Part shown: in pieces, positions 52,101-62,564 of the stretch | Layout of the letters: each line of letters starts with the position of its first letter | Position numbering within the stretch: position 1 is the first letter of the stretch | NCBI GenBank assembly: GCA_022605955.1 | Contig: JAKCOZ010000008.1 | Coordinates: 22,383,083 to 22,447,082 of the forward strand | Length of the DNA stretch: 64,000 nt | Source of the DNA: Rallus limicola | Lineage: Eukaryota > Chordata > Aves > Gruiformes > Rallidae | Reading direction: 5' to 3' | The notes under the pieces: model-generated | The model's input: only the letters and a program-made list of their open reading frames with translations | Databases searched by the model: none | Told to the model about the DNA's origin: nothing | Program-made: the position numbers and the translations under genes

Positions 52101-55100
52101 GTGGTGAAATTATTGCCAAATAATAATATGAGATGTAGCAAACTTTGACCAGAGAATGAAATGTAAATCCAAGCAGGCGGAATGTGGTTATTTTCTCCTG
52201 CAGCAGATATTATTTTTCTTTTGCAAAACAGAAGTGAAACATTTCTGGAAAATGGGAAGACATTTTTAGATGTCTTTTAAGAATAGCAGCTTTCTCAAGA
52301 CTAGTTGTGACATTACATATTTCATTTTTGTACAGTGCTTTGAAGAGATAAAGTATTATAGTTTTGTCATATGCAAAAAATAGCTGTAATGGCTTAAGAT
52401 CATTCTGTTCCATAAATGTTCATCAGCAAGCCTGTCAACTGAGACCCAGTAATGGATCTTGTGAACACCCATAATCTATTAAAAGCACTCTTGTAATGAG
52501 TTACTTCACTTCAGCTGAGAAGCCAATAACAAAATGCTAAGGTGTGATAATGAGTGTGTTAGAGGTAGCTGTATCTTATGTGCAATGGTTCACTTCAGAA
52601 GTGAATGTAGGGCAGTGCCAACTGCATGGTGTGTATACTTGGTGTCTTGTATCTCAGCAGAAAATGTAATAGGTCTGGTGAGGAGCACTTTGTATCTCTG
52701 AAGATAAGAACTGCATTGCCTGTCATTCCTGACTTTATTTAGTTCCAAATCATTTCTAGGTGAACAGAGTAATTAATTTAAAACAAATGATGAAGAAAAG
52801 AGAGAGGTGTGTTGCCTCAGAAGACAAAGTATTTGTGCAGTTATGAGTACTTTGTACGTTCTGAGCCATGATGCTGATGTTTTATGTAAGGACTATGATG
52901 ATCAGTCATGCACTACCTTTTTATTTCTTTGTTTTTTTAAGAGTGTTCATATTTTGGAACGGAAGGCTTCTTCGGGAAGCACGGACCCTTCTTTAAGCAA
53001 GCAATTCCTTGAAAGTGACCCTGTCTCTCTATCTAAGGTAAGCAAAGCACAGGCTGTAATCCTGGTGATGAGTTTCTCTGTAGATACAAGGAAGTTTGAT
53101 AATATCAAACTTTGGGTTATTGTTTTGTATAATTCTACCACTGAGTACATTGTGAGCCTGTGCTAGAGGTTCCTGTTCCCCAGTGGAGGTGTTAGAACTG
53201 AGGGGCCTTTTCTGTGTGGTCCTTTGCAGTCAACTTCCCAGTGGAATTCCTCAGTTTTGGAGTAAATCATTACAAATAAGTCTAATTCCACATAAAGAAG
53301 GCTTCATTTTAAGATACTTCACATGCAAAAACTGTTGCTAATGGCTCCTTTACTCCAATACCTGGGGCGTATGCAGACCTAGAGACTGCAAGCTGTGCTT
53401 CTCCTCCCCTGGTCCTGCTGCTTTGTGCAGAGCTGTTTCTCACATTGTACACTGGGAGTTGCAAAATCCCTGAAGTACTAATGCTGTGCTTGAGAATTAG
53501 CTTTCGATGAGGAGCCTTCAAACATACACTTTTCATTATGGTTTCCCCTTGTTTCTGGCTGCTCTTGCATCATGTTCCCCGTGTTTGGCATATTTCATCA
53601 CACCTCACCAACTGTGGGATGAATCAGTTTAGCATTGTTAGGATGGTTTTAAGAGCAGCTTGTAGCACTGGTGCAGCCGAAAACAGGTGTACCCTGAATA
53701 ATTGCTCATTTTGTCCTTCTCTATCAGACCTTTTGTTTAAATGAGTAGCTATATGAGATTGTGTGATTTCTAGTTGAGAAGTAATCAATAGTGATGTTAT
53801 CTAGTAGATAAAAGACTTATGCCTGCAGCTGATCTTCTAAAGGAGAAATCAATATGGTGAAGAATCAGTTGGCAGAGTGGTGGAGAGAGAGTCTCTGCTT
53901 GCCCCAGGGGACTCATAGTTTAATTTGCCCCCCTCAAGTGCCAAGTGCTTCCTTGTAGGGAGAAAACAATGCATATGTGCTTCCCTCTAAGCAGCGGAAA
54001 TAGAATATCTAAGCAAAACACAGGGAAGTTAAAAAACCTGGGTTTTGAGCAGGGCATTTACTGGCACTGGGATATTTGCAGTTTATTGTTCTGTAAGGAA
54101 AACTGAACAGAGTAAGCATATTTATTAACATTTACTGCAGTATGCATTATTTGGGATAGAGCTCTTCCCCCGTCTCAAAATAATAAGACCTTATGAAAAA
54201 TTTTTTATGTGAAATTTGTTCTTAATTTTGAAATTGTATTTTCATAATAGTATTGTTAATCTTATCAGGGCTGTGTAACTTACTTGGAGGTGTTACGAAA
54301 GACTGACAGTGCTTGGCTTTGAACAGTTTTGTGGGAAATGGAGCAGACAAAGTGTTGGTTTCTTTTCTCTTTAAATGATGATGACCTCCTTCCTCTCTTG
54401 ATAATGTGTAGTAACATTGGTAGGAGTTGGGACAGATCAACTGAAAAAATGCAGGTTTACAGCTTTGTAAGATACGATTAGTAAAATAGACTCTTAATGA
54501 ATAGATAATAGGAGATGTTTAAATTGTTACAGAATTTTTTTATTACAATAGTAGCAAGAGGACAGAAGTAAAATGTAATTTTTTTCTCTTTAACAATACT
54601 GGTTTTCAGCTGTTCACTATGGTATATCTTGAGTCTGGCATGCGTTGTTCAAGAAATATGCTCTAATTGGCTCCCAGAAAGGCATGTAGCTGGTTGTATC
54701 TGAAATGATACAGTTCCAATTCTTTTCTCTAGAGAGAAAATTAGTTAGCTTTTATAAAAATATCTTTTAATACAGTGAAAATGAATGCAGGAAAAATTTA
54801 AAAAAACATTAATTTCCTTTTGCAGATTTCTAAAGTAGCAATTAGCCTGCGAAACCCTTATCATAAAATGCTTTTGAAGACAAGAACTAGCTACATTCAA
54901 AACAACCAACCAAGCAAACTTTTCTGCTTATTTTTCTGATTTTAAAGAAAAATTAGTGTTCCCAGAATCAATGTAGCTTGGACTTTAAAGATCAGAAAAT
55001 TTTCAATTTTTTATGAGCAGGGAATACAGAAAGGACACTGTTAATATATGCCCATATATTTAACAGTATGCTTTCTTCCTCATTTAATCTCACAATCCCA

Positions 55101-58100
55101 TCTTTATTTAGAGAAGGAATACTCTGGGTAAAGGCTCATATTTAACATGCAGACTCTGCCCATACCTCCGTTCCAAAATCTCTTCAGTCCTGTTAGTTCT
55201 TATAGTGCAGTGCTAACTTGTGGGGTGCCTTCTGGACAGACTTGACAGGTGGTCAGAGCCACCAGCACTTTCACACCACTACCACCAGTAGCCTCTCCAA
55301 CGTTTCTTATACTTAGCTCAGCCACATTTTTTTTCTTGTTTTCATATTTATGGATGCATTTATTTCACTGGGATGCAGTCCTTGTTGTGAGCAGCACATC
55401 CAGACCCAACCTCAGATTGTCATTCAGTTACAGTATCAGCATTTTTGAAAAGTTTTAATTTCTTTTTAGTCTCTGAAAAGGGTTAGACTTCCAAAAATAT
55501 TTAGTAGTTTTATATGACATAATACAGGGACCATTTAGTCTGTTATCTAAATACGCTGATTTAAAAGCCCATCCCTGCCTTACTCTTTGTCTTGCACTGC
55601 AGAATTTGTGCTACATCAAAGTGCAGTTTTTCATCATGTGTCTGCAGAGTTAATTAATCAATGTGTCTTCATACTTTTTCACCAGGAACCTGACAGCTGG
55701 GAAATCATAGAAGGTCTGAAAATAGGCCAGACCAATGTCCAGAAGCCAGACAAACATGAAGGTTTCATGCTGAAAAAGAGAAAATGGCCTTTAAAAGGTT
55801 GGCACAAGGTAAATCTCATAAAACAGTCAAAAGATTATTACTTCATTTTATGAGTTGGCATCTTCTGTCTAAAGGAAATTAGGATGTCAAATAAATGCCC
55901 AGGATTTTGGTGTATGACTTTTTCTTCAAATTGTATAAAGAATTAGCTGATGGTTTCCAAATTGCAGTACCTGATACCTAATGTATGCACAATCGCAATG
56001 CAGACAGAAGTTGTAAATAATGCAGCAGATACTTTGTGATATAAGAGGTTTAATCCATATTCCTTCCATTCTTTCCAGTATATTAAAATAAAAGGTAGCT
56101 GTGTACTATAAGGCTGCATTGCATTTATCTTACACAGTACTTCATGACAGCAGGGGAGAGCAGTGGGGCTTTTCCATGGTCCCAAGGTGTTTGCACTGGA
56201 GATCATTTCTCTTCAGGCATACTGAACCAGGCAAATTTGCTCAGCCTTGTCCCTAAATTTTGTTTATCTGCTTGTTTGCAATCTTTGATGCAGGCATGCT
56301 GTGTGACTAGGCACTTTTGCCATTAGATCTTGCAATTAAAAAAGCCTCACAAACCCAAACACCCAAAAACTCAAACTCAGATTTTCTGTTTCTATTTAAT
56401 TTGGAGACACTTCTCCATGCATAATTCTACCTTTTGTTATCCCTGAGCCCTGTATTAATAAACTTTTTTGCTTGTATTTTATACTGTAATAATGACGTGT
56501 TTTCTCCTTTTTAAGCAACAAGATGTGTGTTACTGACACTCACCTGTGCTTTTGTAGCTTTTTTGTACTTAAAAGGCAGGATAATTTTCTTGGACCGAAT
56601 GCATTTTATTGCAAGGGATAGTGAAACCTTTTGTTATACATGGTATTTTTTCTGGGAAAGCGTTACCTTTGGGTTTTTTTGCTGAACACCGTGGGACTTA
56701 CTCATGCCTGAATCCAAATGCAATACTAGTAAAAAATACACTTTTTTCTAATTTCACTATTCTTTCTGAATGTTAGACAAGCTTAAGCATCTGGCTGCCA
56801 CCCTCTTTTGCACATGCCCATCTACCTTAGTTTTTTGGTTTTGTTTTACTTAACTAGGGTTTGTACATTTAGCAACTAAATACATATGCACTACTTGAAT
56901 TAAATCTAAGGACATTAAAGGATTTCAAGCAGATATATCTGAAACACTGAAAGAATAGAAAAGGAGAGCTTGTTTAAAAAAAAAAATCCAAACAAACCAC
57001 AAACACAACAAAAGCCTCTAAACCCCAACAAACCACCATCTCTCCCTAAAAAATCAACTAACCAAGTTTATTATTCAAGTGTATAAGAATATATAGAACC
57101 CACCATATAGAATATATATAACCCACTGCTGCATCCAGTCCTTTAAAATACATAATGTTGTTTTGTTTCTTGAACAAATGTCTGTTGTTTTGGTAATGAA
57201 CGTTAAAGGAGGGTAAGGGGAGTCCAGCTGTCATGGTTCTATAGAGGAGATCACTACTGATGATTTTCATGCTGAATTTAGAGGAATTATCTGTGTAAAT
57301 AGTTTTTAATATGATTAATGCCTTCACATCCCCTCTACTCTGCCTTACGTTTCACTTAAGGATCTATGCTGAACTTGACAAATCTAAAGATACTTTGTGG
57401 ATGTAGTTTTCTTATTATTTTTGTTCCCAGCTGCTGCCTTGCAGTTTCCATAACAATGCTTTGTGCTGAGAGCCCAGTGACAAATTCCAGAGGCAGAAAG
57501 TGTAGCACATGTTGTGCTAGTGTCTTGCTAGCAAAGCCATAGCATCCTCTCTCTATCAGCGTTTCGTGTTTCATTCTTATGGCTCTGGATGTGCTTTAGT
57601 ATCATACCAGGTATAATGCATACACTTTGGAGAGTTCCATATAATTTTCTAAAGTGCACTATGCTTTGGAAAAGAAATATCAGAAAAGGTAATTTTTTTT
57701 GGTGTGTTTAACTCAGGCAGAGAAATACCAAATTAATATCATGCTCTTGTGAAGTCCATTATTGACCATACCTAGTTAAAAAAACCCACTCAAAATCAGA
57801 CAGAACCAAAACCCCTCCTGTTGTTTTGACATCTTATTCAAGAAGTTATGTCTCCAGGAAAGCACTGTTTTCTCACTCTGTGTGAGGTATTGGTACCATC
57901 TGTTGTGTGACTGACATAATTTCCAGAAACATCTTCAGGAGATATTTTCTGCCATTTAAATACTGACCCTGCTCAGAGTCTTAGTTTAACAGGTTCACAA
58001 CATGAAAACATTGTCCGTCCTTTCCATATCAGACAGCTTAGAGAGTCTTAGATAATGTTGTGCTTTGTTCTACATTTTAAACATAGATCAGTGCTTTAAG

Positions 58101-61100
58101 TAAGACTCTAAAAATATAAATTAGTTTCTATTAATTAGCATGTTCTGAATGTTAGTGGTGGTAAACACAAATTAGTGAATCTCATTTAACGTCTGGGTTA
58201 TCTGCTAGACTTTATCTGTATGCTTCAAAGTCTATGCTAACTTGTCTGCAGTGCAGTTTGAGTGGTCTGGTAGCCCAAAGCGAGGGCAAATTTAATCGTG
58301 GGAGAAACATGTGGTGAATAGGGGATTCTGCTCTGTGCTGTAAGAACAACTCAACAAAAGAAAGGTGTAGCAATGGCACAGGTAGGCATTGTTAGATTAG
58401 CTGCAATTTGCCTGGCCCTGGTAACTATGTCAATGAAGATACCACTGTATCAATGACTTAGCACCCAAAATGTATGCCCTCCCATGACCAGGGTGTGTTT
58501 TGGGGAATGCTGTAATATTTGCACTTGCACTAATACTGGTATTAGCTAGATTGCAGCTAGGAAAGGTATAATCAGAGCAAATTGCAGTCTTATATCTACC
58601 TCACTTCGTAGAGGTCTGCCATCAGGCAGAAGTGTTGTAGCATAGAGCAGTGTCTCACAGCCTATGCTTTTTTTTTTTTCCCAGCTGGGGATCAAGGAGA
58701 CCCCAAGAACATCCATATGTGGCCTTCCTTTTGGGATGTAGATCTCACACTAGGAAAAACATTTCAGTTTCTAGGTAGGGAAGGCAGGTTGTTAGTTTGA
58801 AATGCAACTAGCTTCTGTGGGAAGAAAACAGGAAGGAAATTAAGAAAATCTTTTGGCCTACAGTGTCTTTTGTATAGAGTTGATTGAATTGGCTGGAAAA
58901 CTGAAAAAAAACCCCAACCCTTCACTATCGAGTTTTGGTAAGTTAAACATAGAACATGATGTTGAAGAAAACAGAAGCTAGTTTTGCTTTCTTAGAAGAT
59001 AATTGTTGTCAAAAGACAAGCAAGAAAATTATTCAATACTGTATTTATCTTCTTTCCAACCCACTGACATTCCTTAACTGCTACAGAGTAATCCTTTCTT
59101 TTGCAGATTAATTACAGTAAACAGTTTAAATTGTATCTGCTCATTAAGAAAAAGTTGCCTTTTTATTATTTCTTTTTTCTTTCAGAGGTTTTTTGTCCTG
59201 GATAATGGAATGTTGAAATATTCAAAATCACCGATTGATGTAAGTGGAGTTGAAAAACATTTTAAAATTTATATTGGATTTCAGCCTGCCAGGGTGATTA
59301 ATACTCACTCTAGGCATATTTATGACAGCACACATGTGAAAGTTGTCGGTGGATTCAGAGAGATCTGTATATGGAAAGCATGTAAAGTTTTGGTTGAGTT
59401 CTGTCCTCAAGATTTCTACCTTTCCTTATGTATAAATAAATAACACCTACGTTACTTAAAGCAGTTTATTTAATGAAGGTGCTTGAGAGGTTACCCTGAC
59501 TATGTAATTTTCTTTTTCAGTTTTTGTCAGTCAGAGCTGATTATTCTGAGATATGTGAATAGGACAGAGCAGTGATTTGCCATGTACTCAAGAGATACAA
59601 AGGGTAGCATTAGATTAGTTAGGTCCGATACCAATAATTATCAAGCGGTAGCAACAGGGAGGTGAGTTCTGTCTAATTTTTTCTGCTTCTGACTTACCTG
59701 TGGCTTTGTAGTGGTGTGAACCAACACACTTTAACTTTGGCATTGTCTCTGCACTGAGCACTTCTTGTGAGATACTTTTCTGTCTTTATAAATATAGTAA
59801 GTGGTTAGTCTGACTGCAAGTTTTATTTTTTAATATGTTAATATTAAAATGTTCATAAAGTAGGAAACCATTTCAGCACCAGATATTTTTCTGTTAAATA
59901 TAGTGAAGTGCCTGATAATACTGATTTCGTACCCTGCTTTTCATTTTAGATACAGAAAGGCAAAGTCCATGGGAGCATTGATGTTGGTTTATCAGTTATG
60001 TCCATAAAAAAGAAGGCTCGAAGAATAGATCTTGACACAGAAGAACACATCTATCATCTGAAGGTAAAAAGTTGTGCAAATACTTGTTTTCTTTTCATCC
60101 ACAGTGGAAATAAATAAAACTGTAAAAGATGTGCAGAAAAGTAGTATTTTCAATGCTTTCCTGATAGTGAATTTGTTTCCAGGTGAAGTCCCAGGATTCA
60201 TTCGATGCTTGGGTTTCAAAATTACGCCATCACCGGTTGTACCGTCAGAATGAGATTGTGAGATCTCCAAGAGATGCTAGCTTTCATATATTCCCTTCAG
60301 CTTCTACTACAGAGTCTTCACCAGCTGCTAATGTGTCAGATGGAAAGGTATGGGGTGTTCTTTTGTTGAAAAGATGCCTACTGGGCTTGGTTATGGGCAG
60401 TTTCAGTGGGCTCTGCTTCTAATGCCAATAGAGAGGAGTTTCTGCTGTGGGAACCAGTGGTCAGCAAAAAGCTGTCAGTGTGTGCAGCTGAAGGACTGTT
60501 TAATTTGGCCTTACTGCAGCCTTCACTAATGATCTGCTGTAGAGATCTTGGAAAGAGTTCACTGTCCTCAGGACAATTTGCTCTTGCTTTTGTCATCAGG
60601 GATAAATCTGTTTGGGTTTTTTTCCTGTTTGATTTATGTTCTTCCTGTTAAACAACAGCTTTCTGTGTTTGTGATTAGCAAACACAGTTTGCTTGTGACG
60701 TTTTCTCCATTTGGTTCTCCAACACACTGTTCAGAAAAATATGCATCTTGGGGAATTATAGTCAAATCACAGACATCACTGAAATCACAATGCATATTTT
60801 GTTTTCTCATTCTGAAGTAGTATGGTGAGGACACTTGTCTGAGCAACCTAGTAATAGTAAATGTAAGCATTTTCTTATGCCTTAGGTGCAACAAAATAGC
60901 TTCCCCTGGCAGTCTCCTATACCTTGTAGTAACAGCCTTCCTGCCACCTGCACTACTGGTCAGAGTAAAGTAGCAGCCTGGTTGCAAGACTCTGAAGAGA
61001 TGGACAGATGTGCAGAAGGTTAGTCTTGCCCTTTCCTTCCTTATTCTTTCAGCAATACTTCTTGTTGAAATAAGAAACAGTCAGTAAAATGGTTGTTGTG

Positions 61101-62564
61101 TCTTTGCATGCAAATGAAGTAGATCTTCAGCTAATTAGATGCTTGTGGTGGGAACTTCCCTCTCTGCATGTCTTGAGATGTTGCTTTTAAACTTTACCTT
61201 AATAATCTGTATTAGCTCAAAGGTTATAATTATTAAAATATTATTACCTTTTGTGGTCTAGACTTTTTTCTGACTCTCACAGAAATAGCAAGTGTTCAAC
61301 ATCTCTAAAAATAAGTCTTTTACATAGATGTCTTGCTACCAGGGATTTAGATTTTAACTGCTATAATGCAATAAAGTGGACATCATGGTGAGGGGGGGAA
61401 AGTCGGAACTGAAGCACTTATTGTGTTTTTCTTTTATATCTGTTAGATCTTGCTCATTGTCAGTCAAACCTTGTGGAACTCAGTAAGCTTCTTCAAAATT
61501 TAGAAATACTACAGAGAACTCAGTCAGCACCAAATTTCACAGACATGCAGGTAAATATACTTGAAGATAAATCATCATACTGAAACGTTTCTTTGTGTTA
61601 AGGAAAATATAGAAATGTCTGTTAACTCAGAACTATTTTCTGAAATCATAGTAACTCTTGGATGAAGGGTTTATCTTTGGTGTTTATCTTAAGCATATGT
61701 AATAATGTTTCAAGTTTAAATAAATGATTAAGATGTCTTAATTATTTGACTTAAATAGGAGGAATCAAATGTTTTAAGTAATTTTAAAAGCAAAACTGAG
61801 AACTGTTACAGTAAAAATATGTTGAAATTGTATTTAAGAAGTTTTTATTGTGCTGAGTAAGGTATCATGTTAAGTTTTTAAGGAGTGGAGACCTAAAGAC
61901 TATTAAAGATGATGTTGCATGCTTTAGAAAAGAGAGCATAACACAAAGGTCCCAAGGGTTGGGTCATTTCCCAGTTTAGGATGACTTTTCCTCTGGACCA
62001 CAAGAAAGCAACGGCGGATCCCAAATCCTAAATACTTTCTTCCTTTTTCACTGTGTCCTCTTGAGTACACAAATCTCCCAGTGGTGTTCCTGTGTTGGGA
62101 AGTCTAGTTCCAGTAGAGGTCACAAGACTTACCATTGATTTCTTCAAGAGGTGAACTTTATACTTTTCTAAAGTAGTACCAGAATAGAATTCCATGAGGA
62201 TTTCAAGGTCTGGTCCTAAATACTGTGCACTCATGAAGAAAGAATACCAGCAGTTTTGCTACACGAGATAACTGTGCCATATGTTTACAGAAGTGTATGG
62301 ATATCTGTAGCTGGTCACTGCTGTAGTTGTGGGTCCTGGCAGTGGCATTGTTTTTAGTTTCTAATTTGTACATGCCTAATGCTATAATTCTTTACTAACT
62401 TGCTTTACTGTCTGTGTTGCTTGTGTCAACTTAATAGTACTTTGTCACTTTTAACTATTTGTGTAATGTAGGCTAACTGTGTAGATATTTCAAAGAAAGA
62501 CAAGCGGGTCACGAGACGATGGAGAACAAAAAGTGTCAGCAAAGATGCAAAAATTCAGCTTCAG
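40007..62564 (+). CDS. OSBPL6: OSBPL6 (ORP6), partial: first nine coding exons, 328 residues
   Basis: The spliced translation is an oxysterol-binding-protein-related protein of the ORP3/ORP6/ORP7 subfamily. These proteins bind lipids or phosphoinositides and act at ER contacts with the plasma membrane and other organelles. Nine exons join in frame with GT/AG borders: 40007-40108, 52942-53037, 55686-55808, 59186-59239, 59950-60063, 60183-60347, 60886-61018, 61447-61550, 62472-62564. Order along the protein: Ser-rich N-terminus (1-66), linker containing [12 protein letters not shown] domain (about 90-182), Ser/Pro-rich linker (about 190-245), Leu-rich helix (about 264-288), basic stretch with [10 protein letters not shown] (about 308-317). 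ORP6 is chosen over ORP3 because of the [15 protein letters not shown] start, the HILER segment before DSWEII, and the [13 protein letters not shown] segment after the PH domain. I matched these from memory of the family, not by a search. Known mammalian ORP6 is about 930 residues, so roughly two thirds lies outside, including the ORD (EQVSHHPP signature) and FFAT motif. No frame breaks are visible. Confidence 0.95.
42724..42737. repeat. C14 homopolymer (G14 on the minus strand)
   Basis: Fourteen uninterrupted C. It gives the poly-Gly-like run seen when the minus strand is translated (42513-42932). Confidence 0.9.
47340..47370. repeat. (TG)n microsatellite
   Basis: Two TG tracts separated by a ttt interruption and ending in gcgc, about 30 bp, in OSBPL6 intron 1. 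Confidence 0.9.
52942..53037 (+). CDS. OSBPL6: OSBPL6 coding exon 2 (residues 35-66)
   Basis: It has a T-rich acceptor ending tttttttaag, 96 nt, and donor AAG|gtaagc, with phase 0 at both ends. It encodes [20 protein letters not shown] and 12 further residues ending in SLSK. The segment is Ser-rich and probably disordered. The HILER start and LSK end fit ORP6 and are absent from the ORP3 N-terminus as I know it. The exon is isolated by 12.8 kb and 2.6 kb introns. Being 32 whole codons, it could be skipped without a frameshift. Confidence 0.93.
53038..55685 (+). other. OSBPL6: OSBPL6 intron 2 (2.6 kb)
   Basis: Begins gtaagc and ends ttcaccag. AT-rich, with no repeat family or gene recognised. 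The open frames inside are short. Confidence 0.85.
55686..55808 (+). CDS. OSBPL6: OSBPL6 coding exon 3 (residues 67-107), start of PH domain
   Basis: Acceptor ttcaccag|GAA, donor AAG|gtaaat, 123 nt, phase 0. It encodes [20 protein letters not shown] followed by the first PH strands, with [16 protein letters not shown] at its end. The basic [10 protein letters not shown] loop is the usual PH beta1-beta2 segment where phosphoinositide headgroups are contacted. The DSWEIIEGL segment is a hallmark shared by ORP3/6/7. Confidence 0.97.
55809..59185 (+). other. OSBPL6: OSBPL6 intron 3 (3.4 kb)
   Basis: Begins gtaaat and ends tttctttcag. It holds A-rich and AAAC-rich stretches near 56976-57055 and a T12 run near 58669. 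No gene or named repeat was recognised. Confidence 0.85.
59186..59239 (+). CDS. OSBPL6: OSBPL6 coding exon 4 (residues 108-125), PH strands
   Basis: This is the smallest exon in view (54 nt, 18 codons). Its acceptor is strong (tttctttcag) and its donor is consensus (GAT|gtaagt). It encodes [18 protein letters not shown], the second and third strands of the PH fold. Reading on into the intron gives an open frame to 59443, but the canonical donor and the continuity with exon 5 decide the end. Confidence 0.97.
59240..59949 (+). other. OSBPL6: OSBPL6 intron 4 (710 bp)
   Basis: Begins gtaagt and ends cattttag. AT-rich, with nothing else seen. Confidence 0.9.
59950..60063 (+). CDS. OSBPL6: OSBPL6 coding exon 5 (residues 126-163), PH core
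   Basis: Acceptor tcattttag|ATA, donor AAG|gtaaaa, 114 nt, phase 0. It encodes [20 protein letters not shown] through [10 protein letters not shown]. The IDVGLSVMS and [13 protein letters not shown] segments are characteristic of the ORP3/6/7 PH domain. The following intron is only 119 nt, by far the shortest in the window. Confidence 0.97.
60183..60347 (+). CDS. OSBPL6: OSBPL6 coding exon 6 (residues 164-218), end of PH domain
   Basis: Acceptor gtttccag|GTG, donor AAG|gtatgg, 165 nt, phase 0. It encodes [20 protein letters not shown] and a 35-residue linker. Trp173 in FDAWVSKL is the near-invariant Trp of the C-terminal PH helix. The linker [15 protein letters not shown] then starts a Ser/Thr-rich region. 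[13 protein letters not shown] separates ORP6 from ORP3. Confidence 0.97.
60348..60885 (+). other. OSBPL6: OSBPL6 intron 6 (538 bp)
   Basis: Begins gtatgg and ends gccttag. Overlapping open frames on both strands are present, but none continues the protein. The frame from exon 6 closes at 60420-60422. Confidence 0.9.
60886..61018 (+). CDS. OSBPL6: OSBPL6 coding exon 7 (residues 219-262 plus one base)
   Basis: Acceptor tatgccttag|GTG, donor GAAG|gttagt, 133 nt. It encodes [20 protein letters not shown] and continues to SEEMDRCAE. One base of the codon for Asp263 is left before the donor (phase 1). The [20 protein letters not shown] junction with the next exon reads smoothly, which confirms the donor. 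This is a linker region between the PH domain and the helical segment. Confidence 0.96.
61019..61446 (+). other. OSBPL6: OSBPL6 intron 7 (428 bp, phase 1)
   Basis: Begins gttagt and ends ctgttag. It is the only non-phase-0 intron in view. Nothing else was recognised. Confidence 0.9.
61447..61550 (+). CDS. OSBPL6: OSBPL6 coding exon 8 (residues 263-297), Leu-rich helix
   Basis: Acceptor atctgttag|AT, donor CAG|gtaaat, 104 nt. It completes Asp263 and encodes [20 protein letters not shown] and then [14 protein letters not shown]. The heptad-like Leu spacing suggests an amphipathic helix or short coiled coil. RTQSAP is a possible phosphorylation/14-3-3-type site (Arg at -3, Pro at +2 of Ser); that reading is inference. 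Confidence 0.96.
61551..62471 (+). other. OSBPL6: OSBPL6 intron 8 (921 bp)
   Basis: Begins gtaaat and ends aatgtag. The acceptor has a weak pyrimidine tract (ttaactatttgtgtaatgtag). Nothing else was recognised. Confidence 0.9.
62472..62564 (+). CDS. OSBPL6: OSBPL6 coding exon 9 (residues 298-328), basic segment; last exon in window
   Basis: Acceptor gtaatgtag|GCT, donor CAG|gtactg, 93 nt, phase 0. It encodes [20 protein letters not shown] and [11 protein letters not shown]. The cluster of Lys/Arg with Ser/Thr is strongly basic. The next exon is not visible in the 1436 bases that remain. Confidence 0.95.

Larger units (their letters stand above)
40109..52941 (+). other. OSBPL6: OSBPL6 intron 1 (12.8 kb)
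   Basis: Begins gtaagg and ends ttttttaag. It contains a C14 run (42724-42737), a TG microsatellite (47340-47370), a T17-like run near 49932 and a 197-codon minus-strand open frame (46159-46752) of unknown meaning. No CR1 or LTR copy longer than noise was recognised inside it. Confidence 0.85.

Noticed and set aside
52807..53166. A longer exon 2 reading from an ATG at 52807
   Set aside because: The frame is open upstream of 52942, but a T-rich acceptor sits exactly where the known ORP6 sequence begins and the upstream residues are unlike the family.
40007..62564. The gene as OSBPL3 or OSBPL7
   Set aside because: The PH region is alike in all three. The N-terminal SPAHKTSTP, the HILER exon and the [13 protein letters not shown] linker fit ORP6 and not the ORP3 wording I know. 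No search could be run.
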